A stretch of 64,000 nucleotides of DNA from Macrothele yani (Eukaryota > Arthropoda > Arachnida > Araneae > Macrothelidae), in the NCBI GenBank assembly GCA_039090855.1, contig CM077013.1:139893240-139957239 (forward strand), written 5' to 3'. A program made the translations under genes and the position numbers. Of this stretch, positions 22,119 through 33,842 are shown piece after piece (within the stretch, counting starts at the first letter, position 1; every line of letters begins with the position of its first letter). The notes beneath the pieces were generated by a model. That model ran no database searches, was not told the DNA's origin, and saw only the letters and a list, made by a program, of their open reading frames with translations.

Positions 22119-23074
22119 GATGTAGAAGAACTGACGTCACGTTAGCTACACTCTGGCTTAAATGTTTACATGGAAAGTCGACATAGAAGACTGAAATTAA
22201 GCTGAATGCCAGCTTGCAAAATATGGTCATGTATTGCAGTCCAGACATCTCTACTCTGCGGAATTAGGTTTTTATTGCGGAAGTAATCTGAGTTGTCAGT
22301 GTTTAAAAAACTGCCCCTTCGGCGAGTGCTGTTTAATGTTTTATTGAAGGATAATAAAAATTTCAAACTAAAGTCCATGTGGATTTTTTTTTCTTTATTA
22401 TTATAATATTTTCCCTCATCTTTCTAATTTTTTTAAATTGATTTTCCAAATATTCAGCTATAAACGAAAATGATTGGATTAAATGTAAAGGGAGGGCACA
22501 CAAAAAACTACGGGGGGGGGGGGGGGGGGTCATGGATTTTCGGGGGCAAAACACCCCCGAAAAGATGCCTGAATACATCACTGCCTCTACAGCAAAACAG
22601 TACACTGTTAAAAGAAATCTACTTAAAAATGAGAGCCTGAACCTACTCGGTTTTTTCTTAAGTACAATCGTATCGTAAACGAGTACACGACATGCTCAAA
22701 TATAAGTAACCATACGTACTTACAAATGACTGCGTCAATAAATATAAATATAATCTCGTATTATTTCATTTTAGATATTATAGATTTCAAGAGAAATTGC
22801 TTAACAAATGTGTAAAGTGACACATTAATACAACAAAGTCACAATTCACGAGTAATTTAACTATTCATAGAGTATCTTTGTTTACGTTTTTACATTAACT
22901 ATATCTGTGTCAATCACTTTAATATTGCCGCTCCATCACTATATTTGTCATAAAATTGTGCGGTCCATTTGCCCGTCATGGGACGAGTATATTATCCCAG
23001 ACGTGCCATCGAAAAATATACTTTATGAATAAATTGTATGCACGAAGTACACGTATTCCAAATTTGAAATCGAG
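22119..23074. other. unassigned spacer with a poly-G tract
   Basis: No coding signal. A run of 19 G lies at about 22514-22532, followed by TTTTCGGGGGCAAAACACCC, which forms a small inverted repeat CGGGGG/CCCCCG. AT-rich afterwards. Confidence 0.5.
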
Positions 23075-23300
23075 CCGCGGATAAGTTAGGGGTTAGAGAT
23101 TCAGACTAGTGATGGAGGGACCCCAGGTTCAAACCTAGCCTGATAGGCTTCAAACTGGGGGCTCTCCGTGGTGGTGTGAATTTCTAGCAATCGCGGAATA
23201 TCTGCCATGCATCGAACGAGCACATAAAGTGACGGTCCCCTGGTGGGAATCCCCCGATTACATATAAAGTTGTTCTTTCCTAAACCCCACTTAATTTCTC
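23075..23300 (+). repeat. tRNA-like SINE-type repeat, different family
   Basis: GGATAAGTTAGGGGTTAGAG resembles a degenerate box A region, and AGGTTCAAACCTAG at about 23129 fits box B. A non-tRNA body with GGTGTGAATTTCTAGCAATC follows. No poly(A) tail was identified. Assignment as a SINE is tentative. Confidence 0.45.
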
Positions 23301-23460
23301 TCTGCCTTCTATGTGAAAAATCATACGCTTGTACTGCGGCGCCATCTAGTGTGCTCCCTCTCACTTACAAACTATCCTCTCAGAATCGATAGCGTCGCTC
23401 TAACTTCCTTCAGTTTCTGTGCCCTGCCAGAAAGGGAACTAAATGAAGTTAGATCACATA

Positions 23461-24706
23461 CGCTATATTGACAAAAGTCACCGGATACCTTGAAAAGAAA
23501 CACAACATAGCATTTATTGACATACATTAGTACGGTGTCGGTCCACCTCTGGTCTTAATGCATGCACTGACCCTTCGAGAAACGCTTTCGACAAAGTTTC
23601 GGAACGCAGCGATAGGTATGCACTTCCATTCAGTACATAATGCTGCCGCTAACTGCTGCTTAGTAGTAGGCCTTTATTCCAAACGTCTTATGCGGCGCTC
23701 TAATTCATCCCATAGGCGCTCTTTGGGATTAAGATCAGAGCTCTGTGCTGGTCAGTCCACACACGATACGGAAGTATCGTCAAACCACGCCGTAACAGTC
23801 CTTGCTTTATGGCTCGGCGCATTATCCTGCTGTTACCAACAAGGCTCAGTTCCATAGTATTACCACACAGTTGGTAGAGCACAATTGTCCAGAATATCGA
23901 GGTAGACATTCTGGTTAACAGGTATGCCCACGATAACCAATGGGCCGGGACCATACAACGAAAAATACCCACCACAGGAGTACACTGCCAGCTACAAACT
24001 GGACCGTAGGAACAGTACACTGTGGTAAACAGCATTCTACCGGCTGCCGCCATACCCACACACGGCCATCAGACTGATAGATTGCGTATCTGGATTCTTC
24101 AGTCCATAGGACCCGCTTCCATTGATCTACGGTTCACTACGATGAATGTTCTTTACATCATGCTAAATGACGAGTAACATTCTGAGTGGAGATGAAAGGC
24201 TTGTGAGCAGCCGCACGACAACGGTATCCCATGGAATGAAATTCTCTGAGAATGGTACGCGTACATACCAAGGTTCCAGCATTTTTATTCACCTGTAGAC
24301 TGAGGTCTTGTGCAGTTCTCCGTCGATTAGCTATAACGACTCTCCTGAGGCTTCGACGTCCTGTATCACTGATTTTCTTTGGTCTTCCGGTACGTTTAGC
24401 TGCTTCAGACACGCCATGTGTCTTCCACGTATTCAGTACATCCAAAACAATTGATTTGGGTATGTTTAAACGCCTCTCGATTTCTCCCATGGACAACCCA
24501 CTAATATAACATCCAACAATCTTTCCTTTATCAAAGTCAGTTCTCTCCCGCCGCGACATTTTCACTCAACTTCACAGAGCGATATGATCGCGGTCAGCTG
24601 CAGGCTGGTTTTATACCGTTTGCAGCTGTACCTGGCACCTTAACAACGCAGCGGATCCGTTCATTTGCTTTTGAAAGAATGTCCGGTTACTTTTGTCAAT
24701 ATAGTG
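23461..24706 (-). mobile_element. Tc1-like element, copy 2
   Basis: 1246 bp between TA dinucleotides (23459-23460 and 24707-24708). Ends are CGCTATATTGACAAAAGTCA on the left and CACTATATTGACAAAAGTAA on the right (element strand). It is the same family as 3673-4915, inverted and about 19 kb away; both leaders share a GGATCCGCTGCG motif. Confidence 0.93.
23500..24565 (-). pseudogene. Tc1-like transposase, copy 2
   Basis: Starts at 24565 (MKMSRRERTDFDKGKIVGCY). The first 135 codons are open: HTH1 with SMGEIERRLNIPKS, GRPKKISDTGRR hook and HTH2, to 24158. A frameshift near 24160 precedes KRVLWTEESRYAIYQSD, where the usual Asp of the first catalytic motif is Glu. Later segments in other frames include WVRCTS-like fragments, NAPSHKARTV near 23820 and LNPKERLWDELERR-like text near 23720. 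Broken and probably catalytically dead. Confidence 0.85.
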
Positions 24707-24708
24707 TA

Positions 24709-25292
24709 TACGCTATATGCGAAGTGAGGTCTGCTGTCTCATATCACCAGATTTCACGTCACTGGAAGTTTTCCTGAAGTGCCAAAATATGGATGAAATC
24801 AATTAAATTGGCTCGCAAAATTAGCTCTTCCCGACGTCATTAAACTCTTATGGTGACAATCTTGTTATTGCCTCTTAGATTGCACTGGATGAGGGAAAAC
24901 AATTTTTTAAGGGAAAGATGGGCTCTCATATTAAAAATATCAAATAAGGTTGAGAGCAAAATGTTCATTACCTTCTAAACGAATCTAAAAACAGAAATAA
25001 TACCCCAATTTCAGTTGTGTAATGGTGCGCCACTAAATAATATTACTCTTAAAAATTATGTTTTTACCAAGCCTGCACATTTCAGCTAATATTGCTTGTG
25101 GATGCTATAACTTGATTCGGATGAAACCGTGCTTCCAAAACACACAACTGTGAATTTATCCCTCACTATGCCTTTTTTTTTTTTTTTTAAAGCACAATGA
25201 AAAAAAATGACCGTCAATTTGGGGTTCTCTAGCATCAGGAGGCTATGCCTTTTATTTGGAAGCAAAATGAAGAAGAAAAATAATAAATAGTC
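24709..25292. other. unassigned spacer
   Basis: No open frame of note. Contains a T-run at about 25172 and AAAATGACCGT-CAATTTGGGG, which recurs near 25722 (ATGACCGTTATTTTAGGGG), so the region is part of the local repeat complex described next. Confidence 0.4.
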
Positions 25293-25587
25293 ATACAAAT
25301 TTTGAAGATGACAATCCGATTTTTGGCGTAAATGTGACAAGGATGGCAAGTCAGATAATATCCGAAAACTTGAAAATTTTCATCGTCCTGGAGCGGGACT
25401 TTACTTAAAAGAGTAGCTTTTCAATTATGGATTTGAAAAGCTACTCTTTTAAGTAAAGAGCTTCTTCACATTGAGATGATTGAAACTAAAAATATTTGGC
25501 TTTCCTCATCGAAAGAATAGAAGCTTTTGTTAATTGTTGTCACATTTACGCCAAAAATCGGATTGTCATCTTCAAAATTTGTATTAT
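25293..25587. repeat. nested inverted repeat with 26-bp hairpin at its centre
   Basis: Outer arms of about 46 bp: 25295-25340 (ends TTTTTGGCGTAAATGTGAC) and its complement at about 25541-25586. Between them are inner arms CTTTACTTAAAAGAGTAGCT and its complement, 26 bp each with a ~7-nt loop (about 25402-25460). The sequence between inner and outer arms is not paired. Looks like a foldback or MITE-type structure; no coding capacity. Confidence 0.75.
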
Positions 25588-25857
25588 ATGGCGTAATCCC
25601 GTATTTCTTTCATGAAATAGTCATACTTTTGGGAGCCTTCTGGCATCACATGGCTATGCCTGTTTTTTTGTTGTTTTTTTTTTGTTTTGTTTTTTTGGAA
25701 GCAAAATGAAAAAGAATAATAGATGACCGTTATTTTAGGGGCCCTCTAGCATCACGGGGCCTCGCGATTCGTGAGTTTCCCTGTTAATCCTTCCTGAAGT
25801 AAAAGGACCAATGAAAATTCAACTTGCCGTCCCTCCCCCCCCCCTCCCGTATTATGG

Positions 25858-25963
25858 CCTTGAAAAGCTACTCTTTTAAGTAAAGAGCTTCTTTACATTG
25901 AGATGATTGAAATTAAAAATATTTGGCTTTCCTCATCGAAAGAATAGGAGCTTTTGTTATCCT
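25858..25963 (+). repeat. direct repeat of 25433-25538
   Basis: About 105 bp (TTGAAAAGCTACTCTTTTAA through ATTTGGCTTTCCTCATCGAA) recur nearly unchanged 426 bp downstream. The intervening sequence holds a second copy of the AGGCTATGCC...GGAAGCAAAATGAA block also seen at 25240-25270. This indicates a local segmental or tandem duplication. Confidence 0.75.
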
Positions 25964-26290
25964 GCATGCAATTCAACACGAAGTCATAGAGTTTGTCCGA
26001 CCTGCGATTTCAAATATAACCTTCAGCATTAAATGTGGGAAATTGTCTTTCCTCAAATTCCCACATTTAATTTTGACACTGACACCATCTCAACTTTTCC
26101 TTTCATTGTTGCAAATCGCTACAGGGAAGTTTCCACTACAACGTGCTACGAACGCTAAACCCGTGTGGAAACCTTCGCGGTGGCAGCGATATAAATGCTT
26201 TAATTTGATAGCAGTTCTTTCGTGACAGTGCTAATTTTTGCTTTCACAAAAATTCAGGTTTTAAAATATAATTTGTCATCCATCTTGTCG

Positions 26291-26680
26291 TTGGCCGAGT
26301 AGCTTTATTTTTTTCTGTTGTAGAAGGTTTAACGACCTCCGTGAGCAACTCGATGGACTATAGCAGTCGCCCGTCCTTAATTTAGAGCCATTGCAATAAG
26401 GTGGACACAACATCCATGCCTCACTGGATTCGAACCCGGACCCATCTTGGGCGAATGGTTAGAAGCCAGCACTTAGACCACTGTGCCACCATGGAGGCCA
26501 AGTGGTTTAACTAGCGGGTTCCAGATCTCTCGTCTGAGTTGACCCCTCTCTCCTCCTGCAATTTTGGACCTGCCAGCTCAGCTGGGTGTAACCCTAGAAA
26601 TGCAATCACACGAAGTAGTCTCTGCACTCGTGAGCCCCCGTAGCCTCATACGAAAAGATGAAAACTATTTTGAATGTTAA
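26291..26680 (+). repeat. tRNA-like repeat split by a SINE family A copy
   Basis: GTTGGCCGAGTAGCTTTA, a box A-like sequence, is followed by a minus-strand SINE A (about 26308-26496). Then GCCAAGTGGTTTAACTAGCG repeats the box A and continues with GGGTTCCAGATCTC and a GC-rich body to about 26640. The shared 14 bases (GCCRAGTRGYTTTA) look like the SINE's target duplication. The outer sequence is a second tRNA-derived repeat type. Confidence 0.65.
26308..26496 (-). repeat. SINE family A, diverged
   Basis: Reverse complement shows box A GTGGCACAGTGG, box B GGTTCGAATCC, the ATGGATGTTGTG junction and a shortened core. More diverged and about 40 bp shorter than the full-length copies. Confidence 0.8.
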
Positions 26681-27048
26681 ATAGAAGTTAAAACACGCAA
26701 AAATGAAAGCTTACGTAATTTATAAGATTTATCAGAACAAAAATAAGGTTACGGGTACGATCACTTTACAAGTACACCTGTTGGAATTCCAATAACAGCG
26801 AGTATTGGTAGTAATGTACCAGAATGGCAAAACTACAAGCCCTGGAGGCGCATGCGTGGATAATAGTTGTGCCGTAGCAATTCAAAATGGCGATTAGATC
26901 ATATGCAGAGGATTTAAGAAATGGAGTATCCGAACCCAGGTCTTAAACAACCCTTAGAAGGGGATTTGAGCTAGAGTACCCGATAGGAAAGTGACACAGA
27001 AGCGAGGTGGAAAGGAGGAGGAAGACGTCCTTATTTAATACCGGGGGA
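26681..27048. other. unassigned spacer before the hAT element
   Basis: Contains CAAAATGGCGATTAG (26885), repeated at about 33993-34008 just beyond the right end of the hAT element. No gene seen. Confidence 0.4.
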
Positions 27049-27520
27049 CAGAGTTGGGCAGAATCGTAATTAAATTAATCGGCAATGTATTACAGCGTAA
27101 TGGTAATTAGAACAAGAACTTAGCTTTGCCATTACATGGTAATAGTGATCTGGTCATTACAATTACGTGGTAATTGTAATGACATGTAACAGTTACCCAA
27201 TATAATCGTAATATTTAACTATATGTTGGTAATTAACCAATAACTTATGGGTAACAATACAACGTGAATAAACCAACAACTAGTACACCCTGACATGTTG
27301 TGTAGGTTATTTGACAATTGTTCCACCCTCTGACCTCAGATGCGTGCATGTAGGTATTGGAGATTGTACGTGTATAACATGAGCAGTTGCCCCGTCTTCG
27401 CCGCAAGTAAAATGATTCGAACAAAATAATACATATGAAGTAACTACGAATGGGATATTTATTTCGGTTAGAGAATAGTACAACAAGTTAGTAAAATCAT
27501 GCAATGCACTGATTATAATA

Positions 27521-29519
27521 CGCTTTCCAACATACCAGAAATCATTACTCAAGTTATGGGAATAATGGCTGTGGAATAAATCTCGGTCCTGTGCCCTGAC
27601 CTTTGATCCCATTTCGATGATATTCAACAGAACCGGTTTGGTATGCCTCCGAAATAACATGGTAAAGTTTTGTCGCAATCGAAGCATTTTTACGTAAGTT
27701 ATGACGCATAATGGCGATGGAAGTGATTCCGCTTCTATGTCCTGACCTTTGACACCATTTCGCCCATTTTCAATAAGGTTTGTCGCCAGGTGGTCCCCTA
27801 CCACATACTAAAATTTAATCGAAATCGAACCTTTTTTACGTTCGTTATGAAGCACAACAGCGGGTGGAATGGATCCCGCTCCTATGTACTGACATTTGAC
27901 CCCATTTCGTTCACTTTCAATAGGGTTCCTTCTCAGGTGGTCCCCTACCACACTAAAATTTCATCGAAATCGAACGATTGTTACGCGAGTTATCGTGCGA
28001 ACGAACATACACACACAACGCGTGACGTAATGAGGCAGATGGGAATCGCGACCATCTGCTCGCCGCAAGAGTAAACGTCATAAAACTTTAATAGGATACA
28101 CACACAACGCGTGACGTAATGAGACAGATGACGTGACCGCGCGCCAACATTCTCAAACGCGAGATTGTGACGTCATAAGATTTCTAAGCATTGGTAACAT
28201 TAATGGTACAACGCCATCACTAAAAATGTTTTAATTTGGTGTGGTTATTTAACCCACTAAACGAATTCTCCTAAAGCCGAGATCAAGCTAAATCGATTTC
28301 CAGTACCAAAAAACGGTAGGTTAACGACTTTCATCAAAATTCTTAGAGCCGTTTTCAAAATAAAATGTACATACATACATACAAGAATTGCTACTTTAAG
28401 GTGGACGTCAAGTAATTTTGCTTCCTATGCTTCCAATGGAAAAACTTCTGTACACATTTTCTTCACAATTAATGCATTCCCAAGGATGAAAATTTGAACA
28501 TCGATTAAAATATCTTCATTTTATAACTTGCAATACTTAATATTTTTTTAAAACATAACCATATTTATGCAATTCAACATTTGTTTGTCTACTGACGTCA
28601 TGAAAATACAGGTCGCGCCATCTTTTTTCTGGACAGTTAATGCTTTCACAAGGATGAAAATTTGAACATCGATTAAAATAGCTTCATTTCATAACTTGGA
28701 ATACTTAATATTTTCTAAACCATAACCGTAATTATGCAATCCAACTTTTTTTGTCCACTGACGTCATAAAAGTATAGGTCGCGCCATCTTTTCTCAGGAT
28801 TCAACACCACCAAAGGAAAAGTTATTGATTTTTAATATAATTATGGTTATGTTTTAGAAAATATTAAGTTTTCCAAGTTATAAGATGAAGTTATTTTAAT
28901 CGATGTTCAAATTTTCATCCTTGTGAACACATTAATTGTGAAGGAAATGTGTACAAAAGTTTTTACATTGGAAGTATAGGAAGCAAAATTACTTGACTTC
29001 ACCTTAATAATATGGAATAAGAGCAATGGAATAGATCGCAATCCTATGTCCTGACATTTGACCACATTTCGTCCATTTTCAACAGGGTTCGTCCCCAGGT
29101 GGTCCCCTACTACATACTGAAATTTTATCGAAATCGAACCAATTTTACGCACGTTATAACGCATAAGGGCAATGGAATGCATCCCGATCTTATGTCCTGA
29201 CCTTTGACCCCACTTCACCCATTCTGAATAGGATTCGTCCCCAGGCGGTCTCCTACTACATAGTAAACTTTCATTGAAATCGAATCATATTTACGCAAGT
29301 TATGACGCATAAGGGCAATGGAATGATTCTGCTCCTACGTCGTGACCTTTGACCCCATTTGTCCCATTTGTCCCATTTCCAATAGGGTTCGTCCCTAGGT
29401 GGTCCCCTACCACATACTAAAATTTCATCGAAATCGAACCATTTTTACGCCAGTTATCGTGCGGACGGACGGACAAAGCTGGAGCACATACGCTTCTTCA
29501 ACCTACGGTTGGAAAGCGT
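27521..29519. repeat. element with TACGCTTTCCAAC ends and ~165-bp internal repeats
   Basis: Left TACGCTTTCCAACATACC (27521), right GTTGGAAAGCGTA (29507-29519). The interior is a run of degenerate ~165-bp units, each with TTTGACCCCATTTCG-CC, GTGGTCCCCTACCACATAC, CATCGAAATCGAACCATTTT and TTATGACGCATAAGGG. The last unit ends TTATCGTGCGGACGGACGGA. Units at 27640-28015 and 29030-29460 are separated by 28016-29003, which includes a TTAA-flanked MITE. Larger relative of 5629-6092. Confidence 0.72.
28400..29003. mobile_element. MITE with ~200-bp inverted arms and TTAA flanks
   Basis: 604 bp bounded by TTAA on both sides (28396-28399 and 29004-29007). Termini are GGTGGACGTCAAGTAATTTT on the left and GGTGAAGTCAAGTAATTTTG on the right (other strand). 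The inverted arms extend about 200 bp (TGCTTCCTA-GCTTCCAATG, GGATGAAAATTTGAACATCG). The left arm is partly duplicated: two ~160-bp copies (about 28470-28625 and 28630-28795), each ending GGTCGCGCCATCTTTT. TTAA target choice suggests a piggyBac-type origin, though the termini are not classic piggyBac. Non-coding. Confidence 0.78.
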
Positions 29520-30323
29520 AAAAAATGAAAAGAAAAATCAATGCCGTTGCATGTGATCTTAGTCTTCAACGAAGAACAATTCACTGAAGCATACAAAAAC
29601 AGTCAGGAAATAACAAATTGTGCATTAAACGCCAATGTAAACCACTCTAAGATATCACATCACTTCTAATGGAAGGAATGAAAGGTCTGATTGCTGCAAA
29701 ATATGGCAACCATAAAGTGAACTACGAGTACTACAGAAAGAATGAGCAACTAGATCATTACAAAGTAAAGAAATGACAAATCCTCATTGCAAAGTAGAAG
29801 TAGAATATCTAGGTGGCTTGTCGCAAAACAAGGTAGGATTTTCCTATTCCCTAATCCATAGTTTGTTTGTGGTCTTTTTCTTCATACGTAATGTTTGCTT
29901 TTAAAACAACCCTCTATTCAAACATTTCATCCGAAAGTCTATTAGCTTTGCAGTAATTTGGTAATAGTAGTGTATGAGAACAACCGTTCGACGGACGCTG
30001 AGGAAGGCAGAGGTGTATTATACTGAACAAACAGATTTTTTATCTCTTTACAATTATGTAATACACGTAAATATCCTCGTTCTTCGAGGCTGAAATGTAC
30101 ATAGATTAGTTCAGCTTTCCTTGGGTGTTTGTTTTCACTGTAATCTTCAAAATTAGAGAAAAATCATCTTTAACTTGGCAACTGGTAGAAGGTGCATCCA
30201 TGAGATGTTGGTGCGGTTTAATTTCTTTCGACAATTCATTTATGAGCAATGTTTTCATTTTTATATAACAGGAATTAGGAATGCAAGATTGCTATTTAAA
30301 TTGGCTGAACTTAGAGTGACATA

Positions 30324-31542
30324 CACTGAAGAGCAATTGAATTAGAGATACCTGTCTAGTAACGTGTAGCACCACCTTTCGCCCTGATGACGGCGGCGAT
30401 TCGTCTAGGCATGGACTCGACAAGACACCGGAAGCGTTGGGAAGCCATATGGATCCACGACCCCTGAACAAGCTTCCACAGTTCACGAAGATTTGATGGG
30501 GGCTGATCAGAGCCTCGAACATATCGCTCGATGGCATCCTAGATGTGCTCGATGAGATTGAGGTCAGGTGACCTAGCTGGCCACGGACGCGAGGTCACGT
30601 CGGTGGAGTGTTCATCAAACCATTCGGATACAATTCGGGAGCGATGGTTGTTGCAGGATGAGGTCCACAGTGGGATGTTGAAGACGCACAAACGGGAGCA
30701 AATGGTCGTCCAGGATATTTCGGTAACGTTGACCTGTGAGGGACGATGATACACGTACGAGGGGTTCCATTTCAGTCCACGTAAACAGTCCCCAGACGAG
30801 AATGCCACCCCCACCAGCTTGAAGAGTACCCTACTGGTAAGAAGGATCCTTCGCTTCATGTGGTTTGTGCCGTACTCGTATCCTGCCATTCGCATGTACC
30901 AACGTGAATCTCGAATCATCAGTCCAGGCAACATTTTTCCCACATGTCTAGGGTCCAGTGGCGATGTTCTCGCGCCCATGCTAATCTTTGCACCCTGTGA
31001 TGTGCGGTCAGCAGCGGTACCCTCCTGGAACGATGGCTTCTGTACCCCATAGCGAGGAGATGGTTCTGGATGGTGTGGCTGCTTACACGTTTTTGTGCAC
31101 CAGCGTTAAATTGCCGAGTGGTTTCTTGCACTGTGGCCCGTCTATCCGTTGTTACAATATGAACTGGCCGACGATGACTCCGCTCATCCACACGGTGCTG
31201 TTCACGGCAGTTGGCCCTTGCAGGGATGGATTTAGTGGATTTGATGTACTCACGGTGCACCCGTGACACAGGGGCTCGTAAAAATCCCTGTGCCTGCACG
31301 ACTTCCGGGATGGAGTGGCCCATTCGTCGGGCCCCGACAATTTTCCCACGATCAAATGCTCTTAGATCCTTCATCTTACCCATACTGCGCCCGACTCTTA
31401 CTGATTCCCGTCAAATCACCCCTTATATTGTTGGATCGCCGCATACGTCATGTCGTTTCCGTTTACAGGGCCGCCCACAGGGCCGCCCACAGCGCCACAT
31501 TTGCATAACGCCAGCTATTTCTAATTCAATTGCTCTTCAGTG
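30324..31542 (-). mobile_element. Tc1-like element in the hAT transposase
   Basis: 1219 bp between TA dinucleotides (30322-30323 and 31543-31544). Ends CACTGAAGAGCAATTGAATT and, on the other strand, CACTGAAGAGCAATTGAATT, identical over the first 20 bases. Cutting it out restores the order of the hAT segments. A 3' fragment of the same family lies at 35445-35628. Confidence 0.95.
30360..31383 (-). pseudogene. Tc1-like transposase
   Basis: Start at 31383 (MGKMKDLRAFDRGKIVGARR). HTH1 and HTH2 run open to about 30919 (HTIQNHLLAMGYRSHRSRR, then LAWAREHRHWTLDMWEK). One base change near 30950 shifts to 30979-30539, with MIRDSRWYMRMAGYEYG (expected DESRF Asp altered), CNNHRSRIVSEWFDEH near 30640 and RSPDLNLIEHI (final acidic residue present). 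The last frame (30537-30330) gives the C-terminus. The second motif, normally QDN, reads SCNNH, so the catalytic triad is incomplete. Inactive. Confidence 0.85.
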
Positions 31543-33842
31543 TACATCTGCTACTGCAGTCTTTTCCGCCTGGGGAAGATGACAGTGTGAAGTGTTCCTT
31601 AAACCTTCGTTCTAGACCTTCCAAATAAGCTTCGGCTAATGGTCGGCTAATGTTGAGGTCTCCAATCAATAACGTTTGTAATTTGTACCTTAATGATAAC
31701 AAAGTTGGAAGTAGGATGTCAAAATACATGTCATTTTCACCTTGGAGAATGTTTAGGGCCTAGGCGTTGAGTTTAGTACATTTAACATATTTTTCCATAT
31801 AACTGAAGTTTTGATCTCTCAGTACACTCTTTAAGTCCAATGCTTTATGCAACGTAGCTGACTTGTCTTTTATCAGTAGAAATCGTTTCATAGCATCGTA
31901 TAAACTATTCCGCCGTGTTATCCAGGCCTGCTAAGAGTGTGACCTAAAATAGCTTGGACAATTTCTGCAGATTTCGGGCGATTTGCAGAACTTCACAAGA
32001 TATTACACCTTTCTATCACTTGTTGATGCATTTTGGAAAGATTGGTATTGCGGTCTTCTATTACTTTATGAGTATCTACAGTTCTCCATAAACTGAGTGT
32101 ATGTGACGCACATCTGAAATGCAAGGGTAACCATTCCCAAGAGATGTATACGTGTAGCCGACAAATGATCTTCATCATCATCACTAGTTGAGGCCGAGGC
32201 AACGTCCGTATCATAATCGGAAATACCTGAACTGTTTTCCTAATCAAAATCCGCATTATCCTTAACAATGCGTGCAGCTTGAATCCCGAATATTTGAAAT
32301 GCTTTACGAAATTGCTTCCATTGTCAGTAATTGCAGCCACTACTTTAGAAGAATTCAATCTAAACATTTTGTATATCTGAAGAAGTATTGCATGTATTCT
32401 ATCATTACTATGCGTCCCTTTAAATCTTTGACAAGCTAAAGCTCTGGAAACTCTTTGTAATGTCTGTGACTCAATCCAGTGTACCGTCAGACCCAAGAAA
32501 CTTCTGTGTCCTCCTGACCCGATATCTACTGTTATGCAAAAGAATTCGGTGTTTTCTAACTCTTGTTTTATGTTTGCCACTTGTTTCTTATAATAATCAG
32601 AAAGTTTGCGGCCAAGGGATCTGCGACTTATTATTTTCAGATGTTTGGAGTCACCATTCAGCTTTTTGATTATTTTGTGGAACTAGACGTTGTCAATACA
32701 TTTAAGAGATATCATGGAATCCACAAAATATGAATATACATCCCTGTCGAACTCTTCTTGCGGATAATATTTACTTTCGAATACTTTATGACGCGATTCC
32801 CCTGATGTGCTAGTGGTTCTTTGTGGTTTCTTAATTTCTTTCAAATACTCACGGTACTCTTCTACATAACCGGTTCAGTGTTTCCTCTTCAAATGCGTTG
32901 TAAAATTTGAAGAACACCTTATTGATTCACTTATTTGAATATTACATTTGATACATTTTGCTACAACTTTGTCTCCACTACATTTATTCTCCACTATTTC
33001 AAAAAAACGACCATCTAATATACAACTAGGATACTTACAGCTTCTGTGATATCAGCTACTGATCCCGTGTGGCTGGCATTGATTGACAGATCGCTACAGT
33101 CCGTTGCCGAAATACTCATTTCGTCCATGTCCAGTACAGTATTCCCGTCCATTACATACGTTTCACTGTCCAAAATAATTACCCCACTATAGCTACAAGC
33201 ACATATTAGCACTACACTCACAGTTCAGCAACTCAGGGTGCACTGCCGAATATTACAGAAATTTATGAACTCTTGACATTTTTGCCATACTTCTCACGTG
33301 TTGTTGTCCATTACTTGTCCGATACGAACACTGGACTAGCGAGCGACTGACTCCTTTATGTATATATACTTCACGACAGGACTTGAACCTTCTGGAATAT
33401 ACTTGATTTACATAAAGCTCTCCAACTTCCTACTGCGCGATCATTCTGGAACATTCTACAAATGTCTAACCTGTTCTTGCCGCATCTATAACATTCTACA
33501 CGACACTTCGGTCTCTGTCTTCTATTCTACATGGCCGACTTTTTTAGACATAGCTTTTGGCACATGTACATTTCTATAAACTATTAGCATCCAATTATTA
33601 TTTGCAAATTGTGTAATTTCATTACCAAATAATTCCATCGCGTTTGAATGGCATTATTAAATAATTGAATTATATCCTCTTCATTGTAATGCATTACAGA
33701 TTAATTTCATTATCTTGTGCAAACCATACTTGGGATTACCTTGTAATACATTACCTGTTACTAAATTTCCTTGTAATGCATTGCACGTTAATTGTAATCT
33801 GCACTTCCATTACATTGTAATGTATTCCTGCCAAACTCTGCC

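Larger units (their letters stand above)
29930..33221 (-). pseudogene. hAT transposase, interrupted by Tc1
   Basis: The N-terminal part (33221-33015) is acidic. A BED finger follows at about 32990-32880: KCIKCNIQIS and TTHLKRKH (C-x2-C...H-x4-H). The core frame 32580-31993 has FFCITVDIGSGGHRSFLGLTVHWI (first Asp region), RVSRALACQRFKGTHS, then AAITDNGSNFVKHFK (second conserved Asp). A frame change leads to the CASHTLSL region. After the Tc1 insertion, minus-strand text at 30030-29930 reads LPSSASVERLFSY, the hAT C-terminal dimerisation motif. Stops and frameshifts are frequent. The domain order BED, RNase H-like fold, dimerisation tail is complete. Confidence 0.85.
27049..33840 (-). mobile_element. 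old hAT element, 6.8 kb with three nested insertions
   Basis: Ends CAGAGTTGGGCAG (27049) and, on the other strand, CAGAGTTTGGCAG (33840). Both subterminal regions are rich in TAATTACA/CATTACAATGTAAT repeats (27060-27240 and 33600-33830). Flanking octamers CCGGGGGA and CCGTGTGG agree at 5 of 8 positions, as expected for a decayed 8-bp duplication. A minus-strand transposase lies between. Later insertions are a Tc1 (30324-31542) and the 27521-29519 element, which itself holds a MITE. Without them the element is about 3.6 kb. Confidence 0.82.

Noticed and set aside
22514..22532. G-quadruplex regulatory element
   Set aside because: A single long G-run beside repeats, with no gene nearby; more likely a homopolymer expansion or sequencing artefact.
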